Positions 34,200 through 41,530 of a stretch of 64,000 nt of DNA are shown in pieces. A program made the translations under genes and the position numbers. The notes under the pieces are model-generated. The model was not told where the DNA came from. It saw nothing but the letters and a program-made list of their open reading frames with translations, and made no database searches. Numbering within the stretch: position 1 is the first letter of the stretch; each line of letters begins with the position of its first letter. Origin of the DNA: Elusimicrobiaceae bacterium (GTDB taxonomy: Bacteria > Elusimicrobiota > Elusimicrobia > Elusimicrobiales > Elusimicrobiaceae); contig JAFXUJ010000014.1 in assembly GCA_017525025.1 (NCBI GenBank), positions 1 to 64,000 on the forward strand. The letters run 5' to 3'.

Positions 34200-34205
34200 A
34201 CAAAT

Positions 34206-35504
34206 ATGTCCCAGGATGCAAATTCCATTATTTTAACGGATGAATTTAAAGACGCTCTTGCTCTGTTGGAAGCCAGGCCGGCTATCCAACCGCTTGTTTT
34301 TATTACCGGACGTGCCGGCACAGGAAAAACCACCCTGCTACGCTATTTCGCCGCACACACTGCGCAAAATGCCGTGGTGCTGGCCACAACGGGACTGGCG
34401 GCCATTAACGTGCGCGGGCAAACGGTGCACTCCTTTTTCCGCTTAAAGCCGGGCAACTTATTAGATTATGCCAACCTAAAACGATTGCCGCGCAGAACGG
34501 TAGAAGCATTTGATACCCTTATCATTGATGAAGCTTCTATGTTACGGGCAGATTTACTGGATGCGATGGATTATATTTTGCGTATTTCCACCCACACGGA
34601 TGAACCCTTCGGCGGTAAAAAAATCGTACTGTTTGGAGATTTATTCCAACTTCCTCCCGTAGAGGAAAAACAAGACGGCGGACTTTTTGATTATTTTCAA
34701 GCCCGGTACAAAAGCCCCTATTTTTTTGAAGCACAGGTAATGCGTCATATTCCGCTGGAAGTATTTGAATTGAAACGTATTTTCCGCCAAAAATCGGACC
34801 CGGATTTTGCCCGTCTTTTAAACCTCATTCGCGAGGGCACCATTTCTCAACCGCAACTGGACTTGGTACTGAACACGCATAAAACATTTGAACTGCCCGA
34901 GCAATTTGAAAACTGCATTATTTTGGCTCCTACCAACCGCGAGGCTTCTGCGCGCAATTTACATTATTTAGCGCGTTTACCCGGAGAAGAATTTATTTAT
35001 CAGGCCCAAACAGATGAAGGATTTTCCACCAAAAACACCTTGGCCGAGCCGGAACTGAAACTAAAAAAAGGTGCTAAAATTATGATGCTTACCAATACCG
35101 ACGATTGGGTAAACGGGGATATCGGTACCGTCTATGATTTAGGGCCGGACTTTATTAAAATAGAACTCAACGGCGCCGTGTACCAAGTAGAACAGCACGT
35201 ATGGGAAGATGTACGGTACGAATTCAATGCTCTTACGCAAAAATTAGAGCCCAAAGTAAAAGGATTTTTTAAACAGTACCCCCTTAAACTGGCTTGGGCT
35301 ATTACAATCCATAAATCCCAAGGGCTTACCTTTGATAACATTTATTTGGATATGGGTCGCGGCGCATTTGCCCCGGGACAAACCTACGTCGCGCTAAGCC
35401 GTTGCCGCACGTTAAGCGGGGTACATCTAAAAAAAGATATTTCCGTACGAGACGTACAATGTGACGGCCGCGTCAAACAGTTTTTTGAGCAAGTGCGCGG
35501 CTAG
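34206..35504 (+). CDS. Pif1/RecD-like AAA helicase
   Basis: 432 residues. Walker A GRAGTGKTT (near residue 36), Walker B IIDEASM, GDLFQLPPV (motif III), and the C-terminal UvrD-like motif TIHKSQGLTF followed by YVALSRCR. These define SF1B helicases of the Pif1/RecD2 group, 5'-3' translocases. It is shorter than RecD2 and lacks an N-terminal extension, so Pif1-like is the better call. Likely a repair or replication accessory. Confidence 0.9.
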   Translation: MSQDANSIILTDEFKDALALLEARPAIQPLVFITGRAGTGKTTLLRYFAAHTAQNAVVLATTGLAAINVRGQTVHSFFRLKPGNLLDYANLKRLPRRTVEAFDTLIIDEASMLRADLLDAMDYILRISTHTDEPFGGKKIVLFGDLFQLPPVEEKQDGGLFDYFQARYKSPYFFEAQVMRHIPLEVFELKRIFRQKSDPDFARLLNLIREGTISQPQLDLVLNTHKTFELPEQFENCIILAPTNREASARNLHYLARLPGEEFIYQAQTDEGFSTKNTLAEPELKLKKGAKIMMLTNTDDWVNGDIGTVYDLGPDFIKIELNGAVYQVEQHVWEDVRYEFNALTQKLEPKVKGFFKQYPLKLAWAITIHKSQGLTFDNIYLDMGRGAFAPGQTYVALSRCRTLSGVHLKKDISVRDVQCDGRVKQFFEQVRG

Positions 35505-35518
35505 GCCTTTGTAAGTGA

Positions 35519-35524
35519 TATAAT
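35519..35524 (+). promoter_or_regulatory. Candidate -10 of the aquaporin gene
   Basis: TATAAT, 45 nt before the ATG at 35570. A clear 5' leader with AGGAG follows, so this one is not leaderless. Confidence 0.5.
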
Positions 35525-35569
35525 AGAAGTGTCTTATACTTTCCCTTGTTTGGGACTTTAGGAGAACAA

Positions 35570-36241
35570 ATGAAAAAATATTCTGCAGAATTATTAGGGA
35601 CTTTTGTTTTAACCCTATTTGGTTGCGGTTCCGCAGCCATCGCCGGGGCTGCTTTGGGCACCTTGGGCATTGCTTTTGCTTTTGGTTTGTCCATTGTTGC
35701 CATGGCATATGCGATTGGAAACGTGTCCGGCTGCCACATTAACCCCGCCGTATCTTTGGGCGTACTGTTAAGCGGCAAAATGAGCGGTAAAGATTTTGTG
35801 GGCTATGTAATTGCCCAGTTTATCGGTGCGATTTTAGCCGCCGTGGTCTTAGCCGCTATCATTAACGCTTCTAACTTAGGCGGTATTGCCACCACCGGGT
35901 TAGGCGCGAACGGTTTTGGCACGGCTTCCGCCGTAGGTTTGTCCGCTTGCGGGGCTTTTGCCGTAGAAGTCATTTTGACCGCCGTATTTATACTGACCAT
36001 TCTAGGCGTTACCTCCGGTGAAAAAACCGGTACCCTTGCCGGGCTAGTTATTGGTTTGACATTGACTTTCGTGCACATCATGGGGATCCCCCTTACCGGC
36101 ACTTCCGTCAATCCCGCCCGTAGCTTTGGTCCGGCTCTTTTGTTGGGCGGACAAGCACTTAGCCAAGTGTGGTTGTTTATCGTGGCTCCGTTAGTGGGGG
36201 CCGCGGTAGCCGCTTTGATTTGGAAATGCTTGAATAAATAA
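35570..36241 (+). CDS. aqpZ: Aquaporin (AqpZ type)
   Basis: Water channel of the inner membrane. 223 residues from ATG 35570 (AGGAG). Six helices and two NPA half-helices: GCHINPAVSLG and GTSVNPARSFGPAL. The residue after the second NPAR is Ser, as in water-specific AqpZ; glycerol facilitators have Asp there. Length fits AqpZ. Confidence 0.93.
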   Translation: MKKYSAELLGTFVLTLFGCGSAAIAGAALGTLGIAFAFGLSIVAMAYAIGNVSGCHINPAVSLGVLLSGKMSGKDFVGYVIAQFIGAILAAVVLAAIINASNLGGIATTGLGANGFGTASAVGLSACGAFAVEVILTAVFILTILGVTSGEKTGTLAGLVIGLTLTFVHIMGIPLTGTSVNPARSFGPALLLGGQALSQVWLFIVAPLVGAAVAALIWKCLNK

Positions 36242-36249
36242 CAACCATT

Positions 36250-36288
36250 CAAAACACCTCCCGAGCTAATCGCCCGGGAGGTGTTTTT
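36250..36288. terminator. Terminator between aquaporin and the DUF3592 array
   Basis: AAAACACCTCCCG-agctaatcgc-CCGGGAGGTGTTTTT, a long perfect stem usable in both directions. Confidence 0.88.
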
Positions 36289-36304
36289 TATGCAAGCAAA
36301 ATAC

Positions 36305-36865
36305 TTAGCGAACCTCTTTGAAAAGCCACTTGGTGAGTATTCCCCCACCTTCCTCTATCATACTAAGAAAAAATCCGCCCATCACCACTATAAAACCAAT
36401 GGTTCCCCCCAGCGAGGAACAGGGCGTCCACCCTATAATGGCTATCCCCATAAAAAGCCAATGCCAAAACTCCAACTTACACGCATACACCCGATTGGGA
36501 TTGGCAGGATCAATGCCCACGCCCCGCGTAAGGCCGGACAATTTCTTTCTTTCATCTCGGCATCTGGCATCCGACAACCAACTGTGACTTGTCACTGTTC
36601 TTTCTTCGCCTTCCCACATAAAAGCGACTATTTCCCGGTAGCCTTTCCACCCCCAGCGGGAAATATACCGATTACAACTGACCACTTCGCCGCGCACTTT
36701 AATAGCCCGTTGGAAAAAAGCCAACTTATACGTAAAAGGGAACCACCCCGCCGCAAATAGCACGCTCGCTCCCAGCCAATATGACCAGGAGAATTCTCCC
36801 CGGTATTGCAGAATAAAAAACCCGAATGCGATGATTACAATATATCCAAGTATCCATTTTTTCAT
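36305..36865 (-). CDS. DUF3592-like membrane protein, array member 1
   Basis: 186 residues, MKKW start, two or three hydrophobic helices. Central exposed segment with VRGEVVSCNR... and a GVGIDPANPNRVY stretch: the family pattern of a membrane-anchored beta domain that ends ..VNPxNPxxxR. Function unknown. It is one of three neighbours with the same plan, transcribed in the same direction. Confidence 0.75.
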   Translation of the reverse strand: MKKWILGYIVIIAFGFFILQYRGEFSWSYWLGASVLFAAGWFPFTYKLAFFQRAIKVRGEVVSCNRYISRWGWKGYREIVAFMWEGEERTVTSHSWLSDARCRDERKKLSGLTRGVGIDPANPNRVYACKLEFWHWLFMGIAIIGWTPCSSLGGTIGFIVVMGGFFLSMIEEGGGILTKWLFKEVR

Positions 36866-36897
36866 AAGCGGATTCTACACAGAATACTTAAAATAAA

Positions 36898-37377
36898 TTA
36901 CAACATAATTGCACAAAGTGGCACAAAAGCAAAAAAAATCATCCAAAATATGGATTCTTTTTTATTACCAAAAACGCGTGCGTCCCCAGTTAGGGGGTCA
37001 ATACCTACTTCGCGGGGAGTCCCTAAATCGGGCTTGAAAAGGAAAGGCCAGCGCACAAAATTTCCATATGTTTCCCCTTGTTCTCCATCAAATTCAAACG
37101 CAACAATTTCTACCCAGCTGCGCCTCCTTCCGATAAATCGTGGGTTACATTCGTCCCGCCACCAATCATGTTTTTCAAAATCTATTACTTTACCGGGCAC
37201 AATAATAGCTCGTTTAAAAAATTCATATAGCCAAAAAAAACGAAACCAAAAATAGGCAAATATAATATCCAAAATCGACACAAATAATATAATATGTTGT
37301 TCCGGCTCACGACATTTCAATACTATTGCTAATGTACCCAAGACAATACAGAAATAAAGAATTGTCCATTTTTTCAT
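36898..37377 (-). CDS. DUF3592-like membrane protein, array member 2
   Basis: 159 residues from ATG 37377 (MKKWTILYF, identical to the first nine residues of member 3). Single domain: RAIIVPGKVIDFEKH, VEIVAFEFDGE, then REVGIDPLTGDARVFG, and two flanking transmembrane regions. The region with RRRSW differs from member 3. Function unknown. Confidence 0.78.
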   Translation of the reverse strand: MKKWTILYFCIVLGTLAIVLKCREPEQHIILFVSILDIIFAYFWFRFFWLYEFFKRAIIVPGKVIDFEKHDWWRDECNPRFIGRRRSWVEIVAFEFDGEQGETYGNFVRWPFLFKPDLGTPREVGIDPLTGDARVFGNKKESIFWMIFFAFVPLCAIML

Positions 37378-37402
37378 AGTTTTACCTATCCTTGCCAACC
37401 TG

Positions 37403-38116
37403 TTAGGCGAAAGCAGACACTAATAACAACAGTACCCCAATTGCTAAGAATATTCCAAAAAACCACTTTCCTTCGCGCACGCGGAATTTATTGATGTCTC
37501 GGGGATCCACCCCCACTTCCCGCACAGTACCGATTTTGGGCTTCCACGATCTGCCTATCATTCCGGAAACGGTATGCTGCTCCCCGTCAAACTCAAACGT
37601 AATTTCTTCCACGTAAGAAGTACCCCCTTTACTTCCCCGGCGCGTACTAAAAGATGTAACTGTGCCTTTGACGATAATAGCCCGGCGGAAAAATTCGTAA
37701 TTATTTGTGAGAAAAAACCACCCCACTCCAAAAAATACCGCCCCCATCATCCACATAAAACCCATGTTAGGATGATTTTTAATGGTTGACGGAAACAAAA
37801 ATTCCCATATAGCGGCCAGTTTTACACGAGAGTGTTCCGGATTGGACGGATTGACAATAACTTCACGCGTGCGGCCTATTTTTGGGCGTCCGCTAGAAGA
37901 AAAACCGCGCGTTAATTGGTGTTTTTCTCCGTTAAACTCAAACGAAACAATTTCGGCATATGTGGTACCTCCCTTGGAAGAACGGTGCACCTCCGCATCC
38001 ACCACCGTTCCGGGTACTATAACGGCGGTCTTTTCCCAATTATCGGCATGGCGATATATCCCCACCCCAAAAACTACCGCTACAATTACAAAATATAAGA
38101 TAGTCCACTTTTTCAT
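37403..38116 (-). CDS. DUF3592-like protein with two tandem modules, array member 3
   Basis: 237 residues with two copies of the module: about 30-90 (VIVPGTVVDAEVHRSSKGGTT, EIVSFEFNGE, TREVIVNPSNPE) and about 145-215 (AIIVKGTVTSFS, YVEEITFEFDGE, REVGVDPRD). The modules are separated by a transmembrane helix pair. It overlaps the HAD gene stop by 4 nt (ATGA), so the array may be translated from the HAD transcript. Duplication of one module likely produced the array. Confidence 0.82.
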   Translation of the reverse strand: MKKWTILYFVIVAVVFGVGIYRHADNWEKTAVIVPGTVVDAEVHRSSKGGTTYAEIVSFEFNGEKHQLTRGFSSSGRPKIGRTREVIVNPSNPEHSRVKLAAIWEFLFPSTIKNHPNMGFMWMMGAVFFGVGWFFLTNNYEFFRRAIIVKGTVTSFSTRRGSKGGTSYVEEITFEFDGEQHTVSGMIGRSWKPKIGTVREVGVDPRDINKFRVREGKWFFGIFLAIGVLLLLVSAFA

Positions 38117-38913
38117 AATTTGCTCCCTTTTAAACTGTCTTCAAAAGAGGTAAAAAAATAATCGCCCGTCGCTTTCACTTGTGCTTCATACGCTTCGTCA
38201 TAGTGTGCGTCCGCAATTCCCGCCGTTAGAAATCCGGCTTTTTCAGCCGTCTGCAAGGCATAAAGCGCATCTTCTACCACCAGGGTGCGTTCTTTTGTCG
38301 TACCCAAGCGTTTAAGAGTTTCTTCGTAAATTTTGGGAGATCGTTTTCCTTCACCTACTTCATTGCAATCAATCATAAATTCAAAATAGGGCAGTAATCC
38401 TGTGCGGGTAAAAGCACCCCGGGCCATATCTGTATTAGCAGCTGTGGCGACGGCGATTTTAATGCCTTGCGCGTGCAGCCGTTTAAGGAGTTTCTTTGCA
38501 CCGGGCTTAGGTTGAATCGTTTTCATATACCGTTCACGGACCGGAGCGACCGTGGCCGCTATCAATTCTTCCGGCGTATCCGGCAAATTAAACATTTCTA
38601 TCAAATAGTTAGCCCCTTCCATCAAAGACATATGTTCAAGGCGCGCTTCCACATCCGGCGGGAGTTCTATCCCCCGCGTACGCAAATAATTAGCCGAAGC
38701 GTGCTCCCACGCAGAAAGGGAATCTAATAGTGTGCCGTCCATATCAAAAATCACAGCATCTATTTTACTTTTATCCGGAAAAACGGACGTGCTCTGCAAA
38801 ACCGCCGACACTTTCGCCGTGCGTGCCGGGAAAGTAGAACAACCCGCGTTCGCCAAGGAAAACACCGCGGCAACGAGGACCAAACGCATCAAATAAGCAT
38901 ATCTTTTTAACAT
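38113..38913 (-). CDS. HAD-superfamily hydrolase with lipoprotein signal peptide
   Basis: 266 residues. The HAD domain is complete: IFDMDGTLLDSL (nucleophile Asp57, acid Asp59), ATAANTD motif II, Lys in KRSPKIYEE, and VVEDALYAL (motif IV). It is similar to beta-phosphoglucomutase-like phosphatases. The N-terminus is a signal peptide with lipobox and Cys25 (LANAGCS), which would place the enzyme on a membrane outside the cytoplasm, uncommon for this class. The start at 38913 lies 6 nt after TACAAT and is leaderless. Confidence 0.85.
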   Translation of the reverse strand: MLKRYAYLMRLVLVAAVFSLANAGCSTFPARTAKVSAVLQSTSVFPDKSKIDAVIFDMDGTLLDSLSAWEHASANYLRTRGIELPPDVEARLEHMSLMEGANYLIEMFNLPDTPEELIAATVAPVRERYMKTIQPKPGAKKLLKRLHAQGIKIAVATAANTDMARGAFTRTGLLPYFEFMIDCNEVGEGKRSPKIYEETLKRLGTTKERTLVVEDALYALQTAEKAGFLTAGIADAHYDEAYEAQVKATGDYFFTSFEDSLKGSKL

Positions 38914-38919
38914 AATTAC

Positions 38920-38948
38920 ATTGTACCTATTTCACAGAAAGCGTGTAA
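38920..38948 (-). promoter_or_regulatory. Leaderless promoter of the HAD lipoprotein gene
   Basis: TTACAC (38943-38948), 17 nt, TACAAT (38920-38925), then the ATG after 6 nt; no Shine-Dalgarno. Confidence 0.6.
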
Positions 38949-38991
38949 AAATTCCTTGCCAACTGCTACAATATAAAAAAGGAGAAATTTT

Positions 38992-39528
38992 ATGAAAAAC
39001 GTACTTATCATTTCTGCCAGCCCGCGTAAAAACGGTAATTCGGATTTGCTGTGCGACCAGTTCTTAAAGGGAGCCCAAGAAGCCGGTCATACTGTAGAAA
39101 AAATAAATTTACAAAATAAGAAAATCAATTATTGCTTAGGTTGCGGAGTCTGCAATAAGACACATGCTTGCGTACAAAAAGATGACATGAAACCGCTCCT
39201 TGATAAAATGGTAGCGGCAGACGTAATCGTCCTGGCTACACCGGTCTATTTTTACTCCATGGACGGCCAACTTAAAACATTTATTGACCGTTGCGTCCCT
39301 CGCTACACGGAAATGACTAATAAAGATTTCTATTTCATTTTATCTGCCGCCGATACGGAAACCAAAAATCTCAAACGCACCGTGGAAGCCCTGCGCGGAT
39401 TTACGGAAGACTGCTTGGACGGCACAAATGAAAAAGGAATCATTTACGGCGTAGGCGCATGGCAAAAAGGCGAGATTAAAGATACCCCCGCCTATGAAAA
39501 AGCCTATAAAATGGGCCAAAAGTGCTAA
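38992..39528 (+). CDS. Flavodoxin-fold NAD(P)H-dependent FMN reductase family protein
   Basis: 178 residues. N-terminal FMN-binding loop SASPRKNGNSD, LATPVYFYSMDG, and a Cys-rich patch CLGCGVCNKTHAC (Cys spaced as in iron-sulfur flavoproteins). It likely transfers electrons with FMN and possibly an Fe-S cluster. RBS AAGGAG; TACAAT is about 25 nt upstream. Substrate unknown. Confidence 0.88.
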   Translation: MKNVLIISASPRKNGNSDLLCDQFLKGAQEAGHTVEKINLQNKKINYCLGCGVCNKTHACVQKDDMKPLLDKMVAADVIVLATPVYFYSMDGQLKTFIDRCVPRYTEMTNKDFYFILSAADTETKNLKRTVEALRGFTEDCLDGTNEKGIIYGVGAWQKGEIKDTPAYEKAYKMGQKC

Positions 39529-39537
39529 GGAAAGGAT

Positions 39538-40029
39538 ATGACATCAAGGTTCTTTATCCCATTGCTTGGAACCATTTTCTTTATAGGATTTTTCTGGTTC
39601 ATCCTTTCGTTACTTATCAAGCAATTAGGGCGAGCATTTCCCCTGAAATACAAAACCTACCGAAAAACATTGCCACCGGCTCTGCAGACGTATCGCCGAA
39701 AGACAGGGGTGTTAAGCACCGTCCGGCATAATGGTTTTCGTTTGAAAGGTATGCTTAAAGTAGAAGTATTTGATGAGGGTTTGTTAGTTAGTACGTTTGG
39801 CAGAGCGCTTTGGCTACCTTATACGCAACATCCTTTTACCGTAACATCTTCCCTCTTGTTTCCCAGATTATCGGTAGAAGATATTCCTGTTTCTCCGGAT
39901 TCTTTCTGGGGCCCGTTTGAAATTTTCCGGCATACCACTACACTTACTGTGGATCTTTCCGCAAAAGCGTGTGAAGAAATTATGTCTCTGCGGGAAAGAC
40001 TGATCCAAAACGAAAAGAAAAACCGTTAA
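39538..40029 (+). CDS. Small membrane-anchored protein, unknown function
   Basis: 163 residues, one N-terminal transmembrane helix (about 6-27), then a soluble beta-rich domain with LLVSTFGRALWLPYTQHPF. No family recognised. The RBS GGAAAGGAT places the ATG at 39538, 9 nt after the flavoprotein stop, so it is cotranscribed with it. Confidence 0.7.
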   Translation: MTSRFFIPLLGTIFFIGFFWFILSLLIKQLGRAFPLKYKTYRKTLPPALQTYRRKTGVLSTVRHNGFRLKGMLKVEVFDEGLLVSTFGRALWLPYTQHPFTVTSSLLFPRLSVEDIPVSPDSFWGPFEIFRHTTTLTVDLSAKACEEIMSLRERLIQNEKKNR

Positions 40030-40208
40030 ATTTTCGGAGAGAGAGATTCGTCCTACATAAATTTCGTGACGGAAATTTTGCCCGGAACCGCCCTCGCGGT
40101 TTTTGCCTTTCGCGGCTTATGCACGCTCTAACAAAAACATCGCTCCGGGCTTCGAATCTCTACGCGACACCAAGCAGTTGGTGTCGCTTTCACTCTTTCT
40201 TTATGAAT
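40030..40208. repeat. Region with a degenerate tRNA-Ser 3'-end copy and hairpins
   Basis: 40035-40053 (CGGAGAGAGAGATTCGTCC) resembles the 3' end of the tRNA-Ser gene at 40246 (CGGAGAGGGAGAGATTCGAA) with a two-base deletion; a second patch, CTTCGAATCTC, lies near 40150. Hairpins: CCGC/GCGG near 40090 and GCGACACCAA/TTGGTGTCGC near 40172. It may be a remnant of integration or a decayed tRNA copy. Confidence 0.45.
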
Positions 40209-40238
40209 TAAAAAAACACCCTTTCGGGTGCTTTTTTA
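40209..40238 (-). terminator. Terminator of tRNA-Ser
   Basis: On the minus strand AAAAAAGCACCC-gaaa-GGGTGTTTTTTTAATT, just after the tRNA 3' end. Confidence 0.87.
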
Positions 40239-40245
40239 ATTCATA

Positions 40246-40332
40246 CGGAGAGGGAGAGATTCGAACTCTCGATACGGTTTCCCGTATGCAGTCTTTCCAG
40301 GACTGTGCCTTAAACCGCTCGGCCACCTCTCC
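40246..40332 (-). tRNA. tRNA-Ser (anticodon GGA)
   Basis: Cloverleaf read by eye: acceptor GGAGAGG/CCTCTCC, D-arm GCCGAGCGGTTTAAGGC, anticodon stem-loop CAGTC-CTGGAAA-GACTG (GGA), long variable arm TACGGGAAACCGTA, T-loop GTTCGAATC, discriminator G. The CCA end is not encoded. Reads UCC/UCU. Confidence 0.95.
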
Positions 40333-40397
40333 AAAATCGGTGTGCGGTATAATAATTACCTATATTATTATAGCAAATTAAAAGGAAATGAAAAAAT

Positions 40398-40649
40398 TTA
40401 CCGTCGGAAAGAACGCACTTCAAAGTGTAGCAGCCGCCCCAGCAGCATCAGCGGGCACAAAATAAACACGCTAAACAAAATTACCGCCGCCGTCGCCAAA
40501 AACCCTACCGCCAACACCAACATCCCGCCAAGCAGCCCGCCGTTATCCCCTTCAGGCCGTGCATGATCACGCGGGGCTTGAGCGGTAACAGGCAAACCGT
40601 TTTCGTCTATAATTTCCGGTTCTATCACTGTATTTTTCGGAGAGTTCAT
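40398..40649 (-). CDS. Small membrane protein, unknown function
   Basis: 83 residues from ATG 40649. A hydrophilic N-terminal half (EPEIIDENGLPVTAQAP) is followed by a hydrophobic stretch of about 30 residues (GGMLVLAVGFLATAAVILF) and a second hydrophobic segment, and ends in Arg-rich RSFRR. No family recognised. The start lies 6 nt after TACAAT with a TTGCCA at 17-nt spacing, so the mRNA is likely leaderless. Confidence 0.7.
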   Translation of the reverse strand: MNSPKNTVIEPEIIDENGLPVTAQAPRDHARPEGDNGGLLGGMLVLAVGFLATAAVILFSVFILCPLMLLGRLLHFEVRSFRR

Positions 40650-40655
40650 GTTAGT

Positions 40656-40684
40656 ATTGTACACCTTGACACGCTACCTGGCAA
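40656..40684 (-). promoter_or_regulatory. Strong leaderless promoter
   Basis: TTGCCA (40679-40684), 17 nt, TACAAT (40656-40661), then the ATG after 6 nt. Confidence 0.68.
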
Positions 40685-40697
40685 AAACAAAATGAGG

Positions 40698-41414
40698 TTA
40701 CTTGCTCGCGAATTGCGCTGTTAATGCGTGCAACAGTGCCCAGGTACGCGCAAAACCTTTATCGGCCATTGTTTCCCAAAAATGCTCATACTGAGCCATG
40801 TTGGAAGATTCTTTCCCGGCCACATCACTAATCAAACGCATACTCAAAAACGGCACATGGTAGCGGTAGCAAACCTGTGCAATAGCTGCCGATTCCATAT
40901 CGCACGCTAAGGCTTGCGGGAAATGATGTAAAATTTTTGCAATAGATTCCTTACCGGAAATAAATTGATCCCCCGTACAAATCAGCCCCGTATGCACCGC
41001 TTCTCTGTTTTGCGCATGCAATTTTTCAGCGGCAGTAAGTAATGTTTTATCCGCCGGATAAAAAGTGGGCAATTCTTGCACTTGGCCATACTCGTTACCG
41101 TCGCCACACCACACATCGTGATAAACGTACTGCTCCCCGATAATGGTATCCATGGCATGCAAATGTCCCGCCAGCCCCCCTCCTACACCGGAATTGATGA
41201 CAGAGTCCGGCATAAAATTTTTAATCATTTCCAACGCATTCATGGCCGCATTGACTTTACCCATGCCGCTTTGCGAAAGAACAATTTCACACCCGTTTAA
41301 CGTTCCGTGTACAAACTCAAACGGACCGGCTTGTACTTTTTTCTGCCCCTGCAAACGCGAAAGAAGCTGGTCTGCCTCGCGCTTCATGGCACAAATAATT
41401 CCTATTTTTTTCAT
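40698..41414 (-). CDS. mtnN: 5'-methylthioadenosine/S-adenosylhomocysteine nucleosidase
   Basis: Cleaves MTA and SAH, recycling products of SAM-dependent reactions. 238 residues. N-terminal IICAMKREAD, the nucleoside-binding SGVGGGL region, FISGKES, CDMESAAIAQVC with the catalytic Glu and the end SDVAGKES. Length typical. RBS AAAGGAC. Confidence 0.95.
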   Translation of the reverse strand: MKKIGIICAMKREADQLLSRLQGQKKVQAGPFEFVHGTLNGCEIVLSQSGMGKVNAAMNALEMIKNFMPDSVINSGVGGGLAGHLHAMDTIIGEQYVYHDVWCGDGNEYGQVQELPTFYPADKTLLTAAEKLHAQNREAVHTGLICTGDQFISGKESIAKILHHFPQALACDMESAAIAQVCYRYHVPFLSMRLISDVAGKESSNMAQYEHFWETMADKGFARTWALLHALTAQFASK

Positions 41415-41530
41415 AAAAAGTCCTTTGTTATATTTTTACATAAATTTCCCCGCGGTGCAAGATTTAGTAAAATATATATAGGTTACGCGTGAAGTCACAT
41501 CACGCAATTTTAAAAACCGAGGAAGAAAAT

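Noticed and set aside
40103-40381. Plus-strand frame across the tRNA-Ser region
   Set aside because: It is the complement of the tRNA and its terminator, a common false gene.
41415-41530. T-box leader upstream of valS
   Set aside because: No T-box sequence or specifier loop is visible in the short 116-nt leader; only a small hairpin.
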